A stretch of 64,000 nt of DNA from Flavobacterium solisilvae (GCF_012911605.1 NZ_JAAMPT010000205.1:62001-126000); one strand, 5' to 3'; shown: positions 27,310 to 36,332, counted from the stretch's first letter. Notes: generated by a model from the sequence alone, not told the origin. Numbers and translations: made by a program.

Positions 27310-28383
27310 ATGAATACTGATTTTGTTGTATTTCCATTACCGCCAATTTATGATGTAGAAAATGTAAAAATTTTAAAAGCATTAAATGTTGCAAGTAGAG
27401 CTTTGGGTGAGTTGAGAGGAGAAATAAAAAAAATACCTAATTCACAAATATTGATTGATACAATTTCGTTGCAAGAAGCAAAAGATAGTAATGAAGTTGA
27501 AAACATTGTGACTACAGATGATGAGTTGTATCAATCTTCAATAGAGTATGAGAATGTTTCACAAGCAGCCAAAGAAGCTCAAAATTATGCAAAAGCATTA
27601 AAGTTAGGATTCGCGATGGTTAAAGAGAAAGGGGTTTTGACTATTAATGACATCAAGAAAATACAAGAAATTGTTTCGCCTAATCATCCAGTAAGAAAAG
27701 TGCCAGGTACGGTTTTGAAAAACCCAAAAACTCAAGAAGTTGTTTTTACACCACCACAAAATTATAGAGAGATTGTTGAGTTGCTTTCTAATTTGGAAAT
27801 TTACATTAACAACGATGAGTTTCATGAAATAGATGGTTTAATTAAAATGCCTATTGTGCATTATCAGTTTGAAAGCATTCATCCGTTTTATGATGGAAAT
27901 GGAAGAACAGGTAGAATATTAAATATGTTGTTTTTAGTTCATCAAAAATTATTAGATATTCCTGTTCTTTATTTGAGTAGTTATATTATCAAAAATAAAG
28001 CTGATTACTACAGATTATTACAAGAAGTTCGAACTGAAAACAAATGGGAAGAATGGATTTTATGGATGTTGAAAGGAGTTGAATTGACAGCAAAGGATAC
28101 TATTGTAGTTGTAAATAACATTAAAAATTTAATGGATGATTATAAAATAAAAATTAGAAGTAATCATAAATTTTATAGCCATGACTTAATAAATACAATT
28201 TTTAAACATCCATATACTAAATATGAATTTTTGGAACGAGAACTTAAAATTCATCGTCATACTGCAAGAGCTTATTTAAATGCTTTGGCTGATGATGAGA
28301 ATAAATTTTTAACCAAAGTCAAAATAGGAAAAAGTAATTATTTTATAAATGAAAAATTATTACAAGTACTAAAAAATAGATAA
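27310..28383 (+). CDS. Fic-family AMPylase with self-inhibitory motif and C-terminal winged helix
   Basis: Fic enzymes transfer AMP, or another part of a nucleotide substrate, to protein hydroxyls. The catalytic loop H191-PFYDGNGRTGR is complete. A class II inhibitory motif, S60-N-E-V-E64-N65, in the N-terminal Fic_N-type domain fits (S/T)xxxE(G/N), whose glutamate blocks productive ATP binding. The last 70 or so residues (THYSHDLINTIFKHPYTKYEFL region, then RHTARAYLNAL) resemble a winged helix. Upstream tandem palindromes suggest autoregulation by this domain. No antitoxin gene is adjacent, consistent with built-in inhibition. The gene and its repeats are bracketed by a 25-base direct repeat. 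Confidence 0.9.
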   Translation: MNTDFVVFPLPPIYDVENVKILKALNVASRALGELRGEIKKIPNSQILIDTISLQEAKDSNEVENIVTTDDELYQSSIEYENVSQAAKEAQNYAKALKLGFAMVKEKGVLTINDIKKIQEIVSPNHPVRKVPGTVLKNPKTQEVVFTPPQNYREIVELLSNLEIYINNDEFHEIDGLIKMPIVHYQFESIHPFYDGNGRTGRILNMLFLVHQKLLDIPVLYLSSYIIKNKADYYRLLQEVRTENKWEEWILWMLKGVELTAKDTIVVVNNIKNLMDDYKIKIRSNHKFYSHDLINTIFKHPYTKYEFLERELKIHRHTARAYLNALADDENKFLTKVKIGKSNYFINEKLLQVLKNR

Positions 28384-28387
28384 TACC

Positions 28388-28423
28388 AAAAACCCCAACT
28401 TAATTTCTCAAGTTGGGGTTTTT
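28388..28423. terminator. Bidirectional terminator between fic and pnp
   Basis: AACCCCAACTT pairs with AAGTTGGGGTT, with A-rich and T-rich flanks serving both converging genes. Its left half recurs at 27066 and its inverse at 25719. Confidence 0.88.
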
Positions 28424-28445
28424 TATGAATTAATATTTTTGAGTA

Positions 28446-30602
28446 TTAACCTTTTGGAGCTTCTTTTTTCTCTTCTCTTGGTGGACGAGGTAAAAGGGCT
28501 TTTTTAGAAACTTTTTCTTTTCTGGTTTTTGGATCAATACCTAAATATTTTACCATAAACACATCGCCCATTTTTACAACATCAGCCACATTTTCAGTTC
28601 TTTCCCAAGCTAGTTCAGAAACGTGTAATAAAACTTCATTTCCTGGAGCTTTTGTATATTCTACAACAGCACCAAAATCAAGCATTTTAATTACTTTTAC
28701 TTCATAAGCTTCGCCAACTTCTGGTTTGAAAATGATAGAATCAATTTTAGCTAAAACAGTTGCAATTCCTTCTGGACTTGTTCCAAGGATTTCAACAACA
28801 CCTTGCTCATCAACTTCGTTGATTACAATTGTTGTTCCTGTAGCTTTTTGTAATTCTTGAATTACTTTTCCACCTGGACCAATTAACGCGCCAATATATT
28901 GACCAGGAATTGTTCTCATGATGATTTTTGGAGCGTGAGCTTTAACTTCTTCTCTTGGAGTTGCAATGGTTTCAGTGATTTTTCCTAAAATGTGCATTCT
29001 TCCATCACGAGCTTGGTCTAATGCTTGTTCCATAATGTCATAACGTAAACCATCAATTTTGATGTCCATTTGACAAGCAGTAATTCCATCAGCAGTTCCA
29101 GTTACTTTGAAATCCATATCACCTAAATGATCTTCATCTCCTAAAATATCGGATAGAACTGCAAATTTTTGACCATCAGTAATTAATCCCATAGCAATTC
29201 CAGAAACTGGTTTTGTCATTTGAACTCCAGCATCCATCAACGCCATTGTTCCAGCGCAAACCGTTGCCATAGAAGATGAACCATTCGATTCTAATACTTC
29301 AGAAACTACACGAATTGTATAAGGACAATCAGCAGGAATCATGTTTTTCAAAGCGCGTTGTGCCAAGTTTCCGTGACCAACTTCTCTACGTGAAGTTCCT
29401 CTTAAAGGTTTTGCTTCACCAGTTGAAAATGGTGGGAAATTATAATGTAAGTAGAATTTTTCTTCTCCTTGTTCGCTAGGCGAGTCAATTTGATTTGCTT
29501 CTCTAGTTGTTCCTAAAGTTACGGTTGCCAAAGCTTGAGTTTCTCCACGAGTAAATAATGATGAACCGTGAACTCTTGGTAAATAATCTGTTTCACACCA
29601 AATTGGTCTGATTTCGGTAGTTTTTCTACCATCAAGGCGAATTCCTTTTTCAAGGATTACGTTTCTAACGGCTTCTTTTTGTGTTTTGTAGTTGTATTTA
29701 CCGACTAATTCAGCTAAATCAGCGTTTTCAGCATATTCTTCTTCAGTAAATAAAGTTTTTACTTCTTCTTTTACTGCTGCAAATTTTTCACCTCTTTCGC
29801 TTTTCGCAGAAGCTTCTTGTGCAATAGCATAATATTTTTCATAAGATGCTGCTTTTACTTTTGCATAAACAGCTTCGTCTTCTTTTTCGCCTTCATATTC
29901 TCTGTAAGCTGGCGAACCAATCGCAGCTCTTAATCTTTCTTGCGCTTGGATTTGAACTTTGATAGCTTCGTGAGCAAATTTAATGGCTTCAACCATTTCT
30001 GCTTCTGAGATTTCTTTCATTTCTCCTTCAACCATTGCAACAGAATCCATTGAAGCTCCAATCATCATGTCGATGTCAGATTGTTCTAACTCTGTTCTGC
30101 TTGGATTGATTACAAATTTTCCGTCGATACGTGCAACACGAACTTCTGAAATTAAATTGTAAAAAGGAATGTCTGAAACAGCTAATGCTGCCGATGCTGC
30201 TAAACCTGCTAATGCATCTGGCATAACGTTTTCGTCATGAGACATTAATTGAATCATCACTTGCGTTTCTGCATGGTAATCATCTGGGAAAAGCGGACGC
30301 AAAACACGGTCAACTAATCGCATAGTTAGTACTTCGCTGTCGCTTGGACGCGCTTCTCTTTTGAAAAATCCTCCAGGAAAACGTCCTGCAGCTGCAAATT
30401 TTTCACGGTAATCTACCGTTAAAGGTAAAAAATCAACACCAGGATTTGATGTTCTTGCTGATACTGCTGTTGCTAATAACATTGTGTCGCCACAACGTAC
30501 TACTACAGAACCATCGGCTTGTTTTGCTAATTTACCTGTCTCGATTGTGATGCTTCTTCCATCACCTAAATCGATTGTTTCTTGGGTTACTTTTGGAATC
30601 AT
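28446..30602 (-). CDS. pnp: Polynucleotide phosphorylase
   Basis: PNPase is the phosphorolytic 3'-5' exoribonuclease. Two RNase PH-like domains (about 15-145 and 325-460, the second with [11 protein letters not shown] and [19 protein letters not shown]) flank a helical domain; a KH domain (about 565-620, [12 protein letters not shown]) and an S1 domain (about 628-695) follow. The length of 718 residues is typical. It lies downstream of rpsO on the same strand, the arrangement found in many bacteria, but the rpsO terminator between them suggests partly separate expression. No clear TAnnTTTG element was seen in front of it. Confidence 0.97.
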   Translation of the reverse strand: MIPKVTQETIDLGDGRSITIETGKLAKQADGSVVVRCGDTMLLATAVSARTSNPGVDFLPLTVDYREKFAAAGRFPGGFFKREARPSDSEVLTMRLVDRVLRPLFPDDYHAETQVMIQLMSHDENVMPDALAGLAASAALAVSDIPFYNLISEVRVARIDGKFVINPSRTELEQSDIDMMIGASMDSVAMVEGEMKEISEAEMVEAIKFAHEAIKVQIQAQERLRAAIGSPAYREYEGEKEDEAVYAKVKAASYEKYYAIAQEASAKSERGEKFAAVKEEVKTLFTEEEYAENADLAELVGKYNYKTQKEAVRNVILEKGIRLDGRKTTEIRPIWCETDYLPRVHGSSLFTRGETQALATVTLGTTREANQIDSPSEQGEEKFYLHYNFPPFSTGEAKPLRGTSRREVGHGNLAQRALKNMIPADCPYTIRVVSEVLESNGSSSMATVCAGTMALMDAGVQMTKPVSGIAMGLITDGQKFAVLSDILGDEDHLGDMDFKVTGTADGITACQMDIKIDGLRYDIMEQALDQARDGRMHILGKITETIATPREEVKAHAPKIIMRTIPGQYIGALIGPGGKVIQELQKATGTTIVINEVDEQGVVEILGTSPEGIATVLAKIDSIIFKPEVGEAYEVKVIKMLDFGAVVEYTKAPGNEVLLHVSELAWERTENVADVVKMGDVFMVKYLGIDPKTRKEKVSKKALLPRPPREEKKEAPKG

Positions 30603-30712
30603 AAAAATTAATTCGTTTAAACTATTAGGTTAGTTGTGTTGTTGTTGTGTGTGCTAGTAGTTGTTTGTAACCCAATGAAAAACCGAAACTTTCTTCTTTA
30701 TTTTTAAAACAA

Positions 30713-30736
30713 AAAGAGGCGCGAAAGCACCTCTTT
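30713..30736 (-). terminator. Terminator after rpsO
   Basis: AAAGAGG/CCTCTTT arms with inner GC pairing form a compact hairpin followed by a T-rich stretch on the minus strand, within the rpsO-pnp gap. Confidence 0.82.
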
Positions 30737-30743
30737 ATATGTA

Positions 30744-31013
30744 TTATTTTCTAATACCTAATTCTTTGATAATCTCACGATATCTGTTGATATCTTTTTT
30801 CTTTAAATAGTCAAGAAGACTTCTTCTTTTACCTACCAAAAGAACTAATGAACGCTCAGTGTTGTAATCGTGACGATTTCTTTTCAAGTGCTCAGTAAGG
30901 TGAGAGATTCTGAATGTAAACAACGCGATTTGACCTTCTGCCGAACCAGTGTTTTCTGCTTTTCCTCCGTGTTTAGCGAAGATTTCTGCTTTTGTTTCTT
31001 TACTTAAATACAT
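30744..31013 (-). CDS. rpsO: 30S ribosomal protein S15 (uS15)
   Basis: An 89-residue protein with the uS15 signature: NTGSAEGQIALFTFRISHLTEHLKRNRHDYNTERSLVLLVGKRRSLLDYLKKKD. S15 binds the central domain of 16S rRNA early in small-subunit assembly. In many bacteria it represses its own mRNA through a leader structure; the leader predicted here is about 50 bases. It precedes pnp with a terminator between. Confidence 0.98.
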   Translation of the reverse strand: MYLSKETKAEIFAKHGGKAENTGSAEGQIALFTFRISHLTEHLKRNRHDYNTERSLVLLVGKRRSLLDYLKKKDINRYREIIKELGIRK

Positions 31014-31070
31014 TCCAATATTTATTTAAATGATTATTATGTATGAATGGAGATTTTCTCAATTCGAGTG

Positions 31071-31078
31071 CAAAGGTA
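31071..31078 (-). promoter_or_regulatory. -7 element upstream of rpsO
   Basis: TACCTTTG on the minus strand fits TAnnTTTG and would start a leader of roughly 50 bases. Confidence 0.55.
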
Positions 31079-31119
31079 AAAATAATTGTGAATTGTGAAT
31101 TATAAATTCTAAATTATTT

Positions 31120-31581
31120 TTAAAATAATTTTGCAACTTCTTGATTTATAAACTCTAAAAATCGCTCATCAGCTTCAGTGAAAGGATCAAGGACATGACT
31201 GTCAATGTCGATTTGACCAATGTTTTTTCCATTAACAAAAAGCGGAACTACAATTTCCGACTTTACGGTAAAGCTGCATGCGATATAATTGTCTTGTGCA
31301 GCAACATCGGGAACAACAAAATTGGCATTCGATTCAGCTACTTGTCCACAAATTCCTTTTCCAAATGGAATTACAGTATGATCGGTTTCGGCGCCAACAT
31401 AAGGTCCAAGATGCAAGGTTTTAGCTTCGTGATTGGCAAAATAAAAACCAACCCAATTATAATAATCCACATTGTCTGATAGGAATTGACAAAGATTTTT
31501 CAGTTTCAAATCTCTTTCTAAATTGGTTTCAGAAAGTATAGCGATTACTTGAGGTTTTAGATTTTCAAAATTCATTTTCAA
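31120..31581 (-). CDS. GAF-domain protein of the free methionine-R-sulfoxide reductase type
   Basis: A 153-residue single GAF domain. The pattern PFGKGICGQVAE, then DNYIACSFTVKSEIVVPLF and IGQIDIDSH, is that of free methionine-(R)-sulfoxide reductase. In E. coli three cysteines take part; here C78 (GICG) and the catalytic-type C102 (IACS) are present, but the first cysteine, ten residues before C78, is replaced (around H68). A two-cysteine mechanism is possible. The gene is divergent from xrtF with its own TACTTTTG element. Confidence 0.82.
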   Translation of the reverse strand: MKMNFENLKPQVIAILSETNLERDLKLKNLCQFLSDNVDYYNWVGFYFANHEAKTLHLGPYVGAETDHTVIPFGKGICGQVAESNANFVVPDVAAQDNYIACSFTVKSEIVVPLFVNGKNIGQIDIDSHVLDPFTEADERFLEFINQEVAKLF

Positions 31582-31591
31582 TTTTTTTATG

Positions 31592-31599
31592 CAAAAGTA
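31592..31599 (-). promoter_or_regulatory. -7 element upstream of the GAF gene
   Basis: TACTTTTG on the minus strand, 10 bases before the start codon, is a perfect TAnnTTTG match; the transcript would have a very short leader. Confidence 0.55.
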
Positions 31600-31646
31600 A
31601 TGACTGTGCTTTTTTTATTTTATATAAATTTGTTAAAAATTATCTT

Positions 31647-32204
31647 TTGAAAAATACCATTCAGCAATACAAACCATTTCTACTGTTTTTAGGAAAATTT
31701 GCTTTTACTTATTTGCTTCTTACTTTTATGTACCAAAGTTATTTAGGTCAGTTTGATGTAAAAAAAGCGGAAACAGATGGTTTTACTAAAATTGTAGCCA
31801 GTCAAACGGAGTTTCTTTTGCAATTGGTTGACGACAATTCTTATACAATGCCACATTTGCAAGAACCAAGCGTGAAATTGATTTATCACGGAAAATATAT
31901 CGCCAGAATTGTTGAAGGTTGCAACGCCGTTAGCGTGATGATTTTGTTTATTGCTTTTGTGGTTGCTTTTACCGGAAAATTAAAAAATACTATTCTTTTT
32001 ATTCTTTTTGGACTTATTGTGATCCATATTTTGAACATTTTTAGAATTGCGCTTTTAAGTATTGCTTTATATCATTTCCCAAAATCAGAACATCTACTTC
32101 ATGGCGTAGTTTTTCCATTATTTATTTATGGTGTTGTGTTTTTTCTTTGGGTAATTTGGGTTAATAAATATTCGTCTTATGCTTCAACAACTCCTTCAAA
32201 ATAA
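31647..32204 (+). CDS. xrtF: Exosortase family protein XrtF
   Basis: A 185-residue polytopic membrane protein with the exosortase catalytic triad: C92 in EGCNAVSVMILF, R133 in NIFRIALL and H152 in LLHGVVFP. Exosortases are inner-membrane transpeptidases that cleave C-terminal sorting signals; XrtF is the form found in Flavobacteriia. The start is TTG at 31647 (TTG AAA AAT), since the first in-frame ATG falls inside the first membrane helix. The next gene, the XrtF-associated protein, overlaps its end by 26 bases. No obvious substrate is encoded nearby. Confidence 0.9.
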   Translation: MKNTIQQYKPFLLFLGKFAFTYLLLTFMYQSYLGQFDVKKAETDGFTKIVASQTEFLLQLVDDNSYTMPHLQEPSVKLIYHGKYIARIVEGCNAVSVMILFIAFVVAFTGKLKNTILFILFGLIVIHILNIFRIALLSIALYHFPKSEHLLHGVVFPLFIYGVVFFLWVIWVNKYSSYASTTPSK

Positions 32205-32628
32205 AAAAAAAGTAGCTCAAATTTCTTTTTTAATTCTCCTATTAATTTTAATTAGAGCTTTTGAAAACACTATTTTTTATGATCCGTTTTTAAATTATTT
32301 TAAAAGCGAATATGCCAATTTGCCTTTTCCTGAAATAAGCGTAGTCAAGCTGTTTTTGAGTTTAGGATTTCGGTTTTATCTAAATTCGGTAATTTCATTA
32401 TTTCTTTTGTACGTAATATTTAATGATGGAAAAATGGTTAAGTTTTCCATATTGTTGTACATGATTTTAGGTTCAATATTGATGATTAGCTTCTTTTTTG
32501 TGCTCAATTTTTTTGGCGAAGAAAGTAAAATGACCTTATTCTACATCCGGAGATTTATTATTCAACCGATATTTATTTTGCTTTTTATTCCAGCATTTTA
32601 TTATCAAAAACAAATAAGAAAATCTTAA
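32179..32628 (+). CDS. Exosortase F system-associated membrane protein
   Basis: A 149-residue protein with about four hydrophobic helices (near 14-30, 53-75, 85-112 and 125-142). It is recognised by its size, topology and 26-base overlap with xrtF, the fixed partner position of the exosortase F-associated family. What it does for the exosortase is not known. Confidence 0.82.
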   Translation: MLQQLLQNKKKVAQISFLILLLILIRAFENTIFYDPFLNYFKSEYANLPFPEISVVKLFLSLGFRFYLNSVISLFLLYVIFNDGKMVKFSILLYMILGSILMISFFFVLNFFGEESKMTLFYIRRFIIQPIFILLFIPAFYYQKQIRKS

Positions 32629-32631
32629 GAG

Positions 32632-32659
32632 TTTGTATTCTTAACTTTTATTACCTTTG
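32632..32659 (+). promoter_or_regulatory. Promoter of the metal-uptake genes
   Basis: TTTG at 32632-32635 and TACCTTTG at 32652-32659, 16 bases apart, resemble -33 and -7 elements. The start codon at 32664 falls almost at the expected transcription start, so the mRNA may be leaderless or nearly so. Confidence 0.55.
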
Positions 32660-32663
32660 CGCT

Positions 32664-33083
32664 ATGATTTTCAAGAAACAACTAAGTATTTTAATTGCGT
32701 TTTTCGTTTTGGTTTCCAATTCGGGATTGGCATTTAATGTGCATTTTTGTGAAGGGAAAATTGCTTCTATATCATCTGTTTTTTCTGATGCTGAAGTTTG
32801 CGCAATGCCAATTGAAGTTGAAAAAACCTGTTGTGCAAAAGCTGAATCAACACATGAAAAATGTTGCTCTGACAAGGAAGTTAATCTAAAAAATAAAACA
32901 GAAAAAATCATTATCAAAACAATTGCTTTTGATATGAATACTGTTCTTTATTTCAACGAATACAAAACACTTCAATTTGGTTTTTATCAAGACCAATTTC
33001 AAACTCCAATTGTAGCTTATTATTGCGATGCCAATGCGCCGCCATTATACAAGTTATACAGCCAATTTATTTACTACGCTTGA
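32664..33083 (+). CDS. HYC_CC_PP family protein (metal-linked, secreted)
   Basis: A 139-residue protein with a signal peptide (LSILIAFFVLVSNSGLAF) and the ordered motifs that name the family: a HFC-type H-aromatic-C (residues 27-29), CC pairs (TCCAKAE and KCCSDKE) and a late PP (ANAPPLY). The cysteine and histidine spacing suggests metal binding in the periplasm. It heads a group with a TonB receptor carrying a CC motif and an HMA-domain protein, so a role in copper or another soft metal is likely but unproven. Confidence 0.85.
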   Translation: MIFKKQLSILIAFFVLVSNSGLAFNVHFCEGKIASISSVFSDAEVCAMPIEVEKTCCAKAESTHEKCCSDKEVNLKNKTEKIIIKTIAFDMNTVLYFNEYKTLQFGFYQDQFQTPIVAYYCDANAPPLYKLYSQFIYYA

Positions 33084-33139
33084 TTTAATTATTTGATTTT
33101 CAATATTTTTTGAATTTTTAATAATTAAATTATAAACTA

Positions 33140-35146
33140 ATGAAAAACACTTTATTGTTCTTGTTAGTATTGTTTTCTGCAAATGTTTTTGGGCAAGAAG
33201 AGCTTGAAGAAGTTAAAGTAAAAACAACACAAAAAGGACTAAAAAAATCACTAAAAGGTACAGCCAATACAACATTGGTTACCAGCAAAGAATTACTTAA
33301 AGCGGCATGTTGTAATCTTGCCGAAAGCTTTGAAACCAATCCATCAATCGATGTTAATTTTTCTGATGCTTTGACAGGAACGAAGCAAATAAAAATGCTA
33401 GGATTAACTTCGCCTTACATTATGATTACGGAAGAAAATGTGCCTTCGGTTCGTGGTGCTTCACAAGCTTTTGGATTGTCGTTTACACCTGGAACTTGGG
33501 TTGATAATATTCAAATTACCAAAGGCGCAGGAAGTGTTGTGAACGGTTACGAAAGTATTTCGGGACAAATCAATACCGAATTATTGAAACCAATGAACGA
33601 TATTCCGTTTTTCTTGAATGCTTATGGTTCAACCGATTCACGTTTCGAATTAAACACACATTTCAATAAAAAGATTAATGACAAATGGGCAACAAGTTTG
33701 TTTGTTCACGGAAATGCACGAGTTTCAAAAAACGATATGAACAATGATGGATTTCTAGATAATCCGTTAGGAAAACAAATCAATGTTGCTAATCGTTGGC
33801 AATATACTAATTCAGAAACAGGTTGGGTTTCGTTTTTTAATTTCCGATTTATGAAAGATGAAAAACAAACGGGCGAACTTGATTTTGATCCTGATAAACA
33901 CAAATTAACAACCACTTTTTGGGGTTCTGAGATTAATTCGGAACGCTTTGATTTTACATCAAAAGTAGGTTACGTATGGAAAGAAATGCCGTTTCAAAGT
34001 ATAGGTTTTCAAAACGCATTTACCAATCACAATCAACAATCGTATTTTGGTTTAAATCAATACGATATCAAGCAGCAAAGTTATTATTCGAACTTGATTT
34101 TTAACTCGATTATCGGTAATACGATGCATAAATTTTCTACGGGTTTGAATTTTGTGTACGATAAATATTCAGAATTTGTCAATACATTCGATGTAAGCAG
34201 AATTGATAATTCGGTTGGAGCATTCTTTGAATATACGTATGATAACAACGATAAGTTGAGTTATGTTCTTGGCGGGCGAATGGATTATCACAATAGGTTA
34301 GGAGCATTTTTCACACCAAGATTTCATCTAAAATATAACGCTTTTGAAAATTCAGTCTTTAGAATTTCAGCCGGAAGAGGAAAACGTGCTGCGAATATTT
34401 TTGCAGAAAATCAAAATCTTTTTGCCAGTTCAAGAACCATTTCAATTCTTGGTACAAAAGGAGAAGTTTATGGTTTAAGTCCAGAAATTGCATGGAATTA
34501 TGGTGTAAGTTTTACTCAAAAATTCAAATTGTTTTCAAAAAGTGCTGATGTAACGGTTGATTTTTACCGTACCGATTTTCAAAATCAAGTTGTGGTTGAC
34601 GTAATGCAAAGTCCACAGGAATTGTTGTTTTATGATTTGCAAGGAAAATCATTTGCCAATAGTTTGCAAGTTGATTTCAATGTGGAACTTATTAAGCATT
34701 TGAATGTAAGAACCGCTTATAAATATTTTGATATTTCAACCGATTATTTATCGGGAAGTTATCAAAGACCTTTGCAGGCAAAACATCGTTTTTTTGCTAA
34801 TTTGGAATATGAAACGCATATCAAAGATAAAGGTCAGCAATGGAAATTTGATTATACATTCAATTGGTTAGGAAAACAGCAATTGCCCAACACAGCAACC
34901 AATCCAGAACAAGACAGATTACCTAATTTTTCACCTTCATTTGGCGTGATGAATGCACAAATTACCCGAACATTTTCTAGTACATTCGAAATGTATGTTG
35001 GAGGCGAAAATATCGGAAATTATCGTCAAAGCAAAGCGGTTTTGGGTAGCGATAATCCATTTGGACCAAATTTTGATACATCAATTGTGTATGCGCCAGT
35101 TTTTGGGCAAATGTATTACGCAGGATTACGATTTAAAATTAAATAA
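33140..35146 (+). CDS. TonB-dependent receptor, probably for copper or another metal
   Basis: A 668-residue outer-membrane receptor: signal peptide (LLVLFSANVFGQ), plug domain (about 40-155) and barrel ending in LRFKIK. It lacks the carboxypeptidase-like domain of the polymer-type receptors. The plug begins ELLKAACCNLAESFETNPS, with a C57-C58 pair, a feature of Bacteroidota receptors found with heavy-metal genes. It is flanked by the HYC_CC_PP protein upstream and an HMA protein downstream on the same strand, which is the basis for proposing metal transport. Confidence 0.88.
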   Translation: MKNTLLFLLVLFSANVFGQEELEEVKVKTTQKGLKKSLKGTANTTLVTSKELLKAACCNLAESFETNPSIDVNFSDALTGTKQIKMLGLTSPYIMITEENVPSVRGASQAFGLSFTPGTWVDNIQITKGAGSVVNGYESISGQINTELLKPMNDIPFFLNAYGSTDSRFELNTHFNKKINDKWATSLFVHGNARVSKNDMNNDGFLDNPLGKQINVANRWQYTNSETGWVSFFNFRFMKDEKQTGELDFDPDKHKLTTTFWGSEINSERFDFTSKVGYVWKEMPFQSIGFQNAFTNHNQQSYFGLNQYDIKQQSYYSNLIFNSIIGNTMHKFSTGLNFVYDKYSEFVNTFDVSRIDNSVGAFFEYTYDNNDKLSYVLGGRMDYHNRLGAFFTPRFHLKYNAFENSVFRISAGRGKRAANIFAENQNLFASSRTISILGTKGEVYGLSPEIAWNYGVSFTQKFKLFSKSADVTVDFYRTDFQNQVVVDVMQSPQELLFYDLQGKSFANSLQVDFNVELIKHLNVRTAYKYFDISTDYLSGSYQRPLQAKHRFFANLEYETHIKDKGQQWKFDYTFNWLGKQQLPNTATNPEQDRLPNFSPSFGVMNAQITRTFSSTFEMYVGGENIGNYRQSKAVLGSDNPFGPNFDTSIVYAPVFGQMYYAGLRFKIK

Positions 35147-35191
35147 TTACAATTTCAATCTCAAAAATTAATTTCAAAAATCAATGACAAT

Positions 35192-35533
35192 ATGAAAAAT
35201 ATAATTTTAGGAATGATGTTACTGTTTGTAACACTTTCAACACAAGCACAAGAAAAAAAGAAAAAAAATGCTAAGTACAACATCGAAGTTAATGGCAATT
35301 GCGAAATGTGTAAAAAACGAATTGAGCAAGCTGCTTTTTCGGTGAAAGGTGTAAAAAGTGCCGATTGGCATATCGATGACCACATTTTACATTTGATAAT
35401 CAATGAAGAAAAGTGTTCACCAATTGATGTAAAAAAAGCAATTGCAAAAGTTGGTCACGATACTGATGAAGTAAAAGCAACCGATGAAGATTATGAAAAG
35501 CTTCATGGATGTTGTATGTATGAAAGGAAATAA
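35192..35533 (+). CDS. Periplasmic heavy-metal-associated (HMA) domain protein
   Basis: A 113-residue protein with a signal peptide (IILGMMLLFVTLSTQAQ) and one HMA-like fold. The metal loop reads NGNCEMCKKRIEQAA, with C37 and C40 in CxxC spacing, and a further C-terminal CC pair occurs in LHGCCMYE. HMA domains carry copper(I) and related ions. Here the protein is exported and follows the CC-motif TonB receptor by 45 bases, so it probably accepts or buffers the metal in the periplasm. Confidence 0.88.
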   Translation: MKNIILGMMLLFVTLSTQAQEKKKKNAKYNIEVNGNCEMCKKRIEQAAFSVKGVKSADWHIDDHILHLIINEEKCSPIDVKKAIAKVGHDTDEVKATDEDYEKLHGCCMYERK

Positions 35534-35547
35534 TTTTTTATTAATTT

Positions 35548-35587
35548 TAAAAACTCCTTGAAAGCGTATTTTGAGGAGTTTTTTTAA
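35548..35587 (+). terminator. Terminator after the HMA gene
   Basis: AAAAACTCCT pairs with GAGGAGTTTTT, followed by T residues. It also forces the next gene's start downstream of 35587. Confidence 0.82.
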
Positions 35588-35591
35588 AGAA

Positions 35592-36332
35592 ATGATGATG
35601 TTTAAAAAGATAGTTTTATTGTTTTTAGTTGTATTAGGTAAAAGTTTTGCTCAAAAAACGGTACAAGATCAATCGGTTTGGTTTGCTTATGCAGGTCAAT
35701 ATAAAATAGCTCAAAAATGGGGTTATCATGCCGAAGCACAGTTTCGATTGGATAATGAATTGGAACAAAGTTTGCAAAATTTATATCGAGTTGGAGTAAT
35801 TTATTATTTGCCAAAAAATCAAAGTATTACAGCTGGATATGCTTTGGTAAAAACATTAAAACCTTCGGTTGATGATTATTTTTCTGAGAACCGAATTTGG
35901 CAACAATATCAAATAAATAAAAAATGGCATTCAAATAAAAATACGATGACACATCGTTTTCGATTGGAACAACGTTGGGTTGAACAGCTTGGTTTGGTTG
36001 ATGATGAAGTGGTAAATCTAGCAACAAATTATCAAAATAGATTACGCTATTTGAATAGAAATTTGTTTCAAATTTTGCCTTTGCATAAAAATGAAAGTGA
36101 GATTTATGGTATTTTACAAAGTGAAGTTTTTCTTAATCTTGGCAACAATAAAGTGAACTCAAAATTCTTTGATCAAAACCGATTTTTGGTTGGTTTAGGA
36201 TTAAATTTTGAGAACAAAACTAGATTTGAATTGGGCTACATGAACCATTTTATTACTTCAAGTTCGTCTAATAATTTGATGCGTCACACTGTATCAGTTT
36301 CGTTATTACATAATTTGAATTTTATGAAATAA
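35592..36332 (+). CDS. DUF2490 outer-membrane beta-barrel protein
   Basis: A protein of about 246 residues with a signal peptide (IVLLFLVVLGKSFAQ) and alternating amphipathic strands in the DUF2490 pattern: DQSVWFAYAGQYKIAQKWGYHAEAQFR-type start, SENRIWQQYQ, HRFRLEQRW and NRLRYLNR. The function of the family is unknown. Three consecutive ATGs occur (35592, 35595, 35598); a frame extension to TTG 35571 would run through the terminator and is rejected. Confidence 0.82.
   Translation: MMMFKKIVLLFLVVLGKSFAQKTVQDQSVWFAYAGQYKIAQKWGYHAEAQFRLDNELEQSLQNLYRVGVIYYLPKNQSITAGYALVKTLKPSVDDYFSENRIWQQYQINKKWHSNKNTMTHRFRLEQRWVEQLGLVDDEVVNLATNYQNRLRYLNRNLFQILPLHKNESEIYGILQSEVFLNLGNNKVNSKFFDQNRFLVGLGLNFENKTRFELGYMNHFITSSSSNNLMRHTVSVSLLHNLNFMK

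Noticed and set aside
35571..35591. TTG 35571 as the start of the DUF2490 gene
   Set aside because: It lies inside the terminator hairpin of the preceding gene, and ATG codons at 35592-35598 begin a normal signal peptide.
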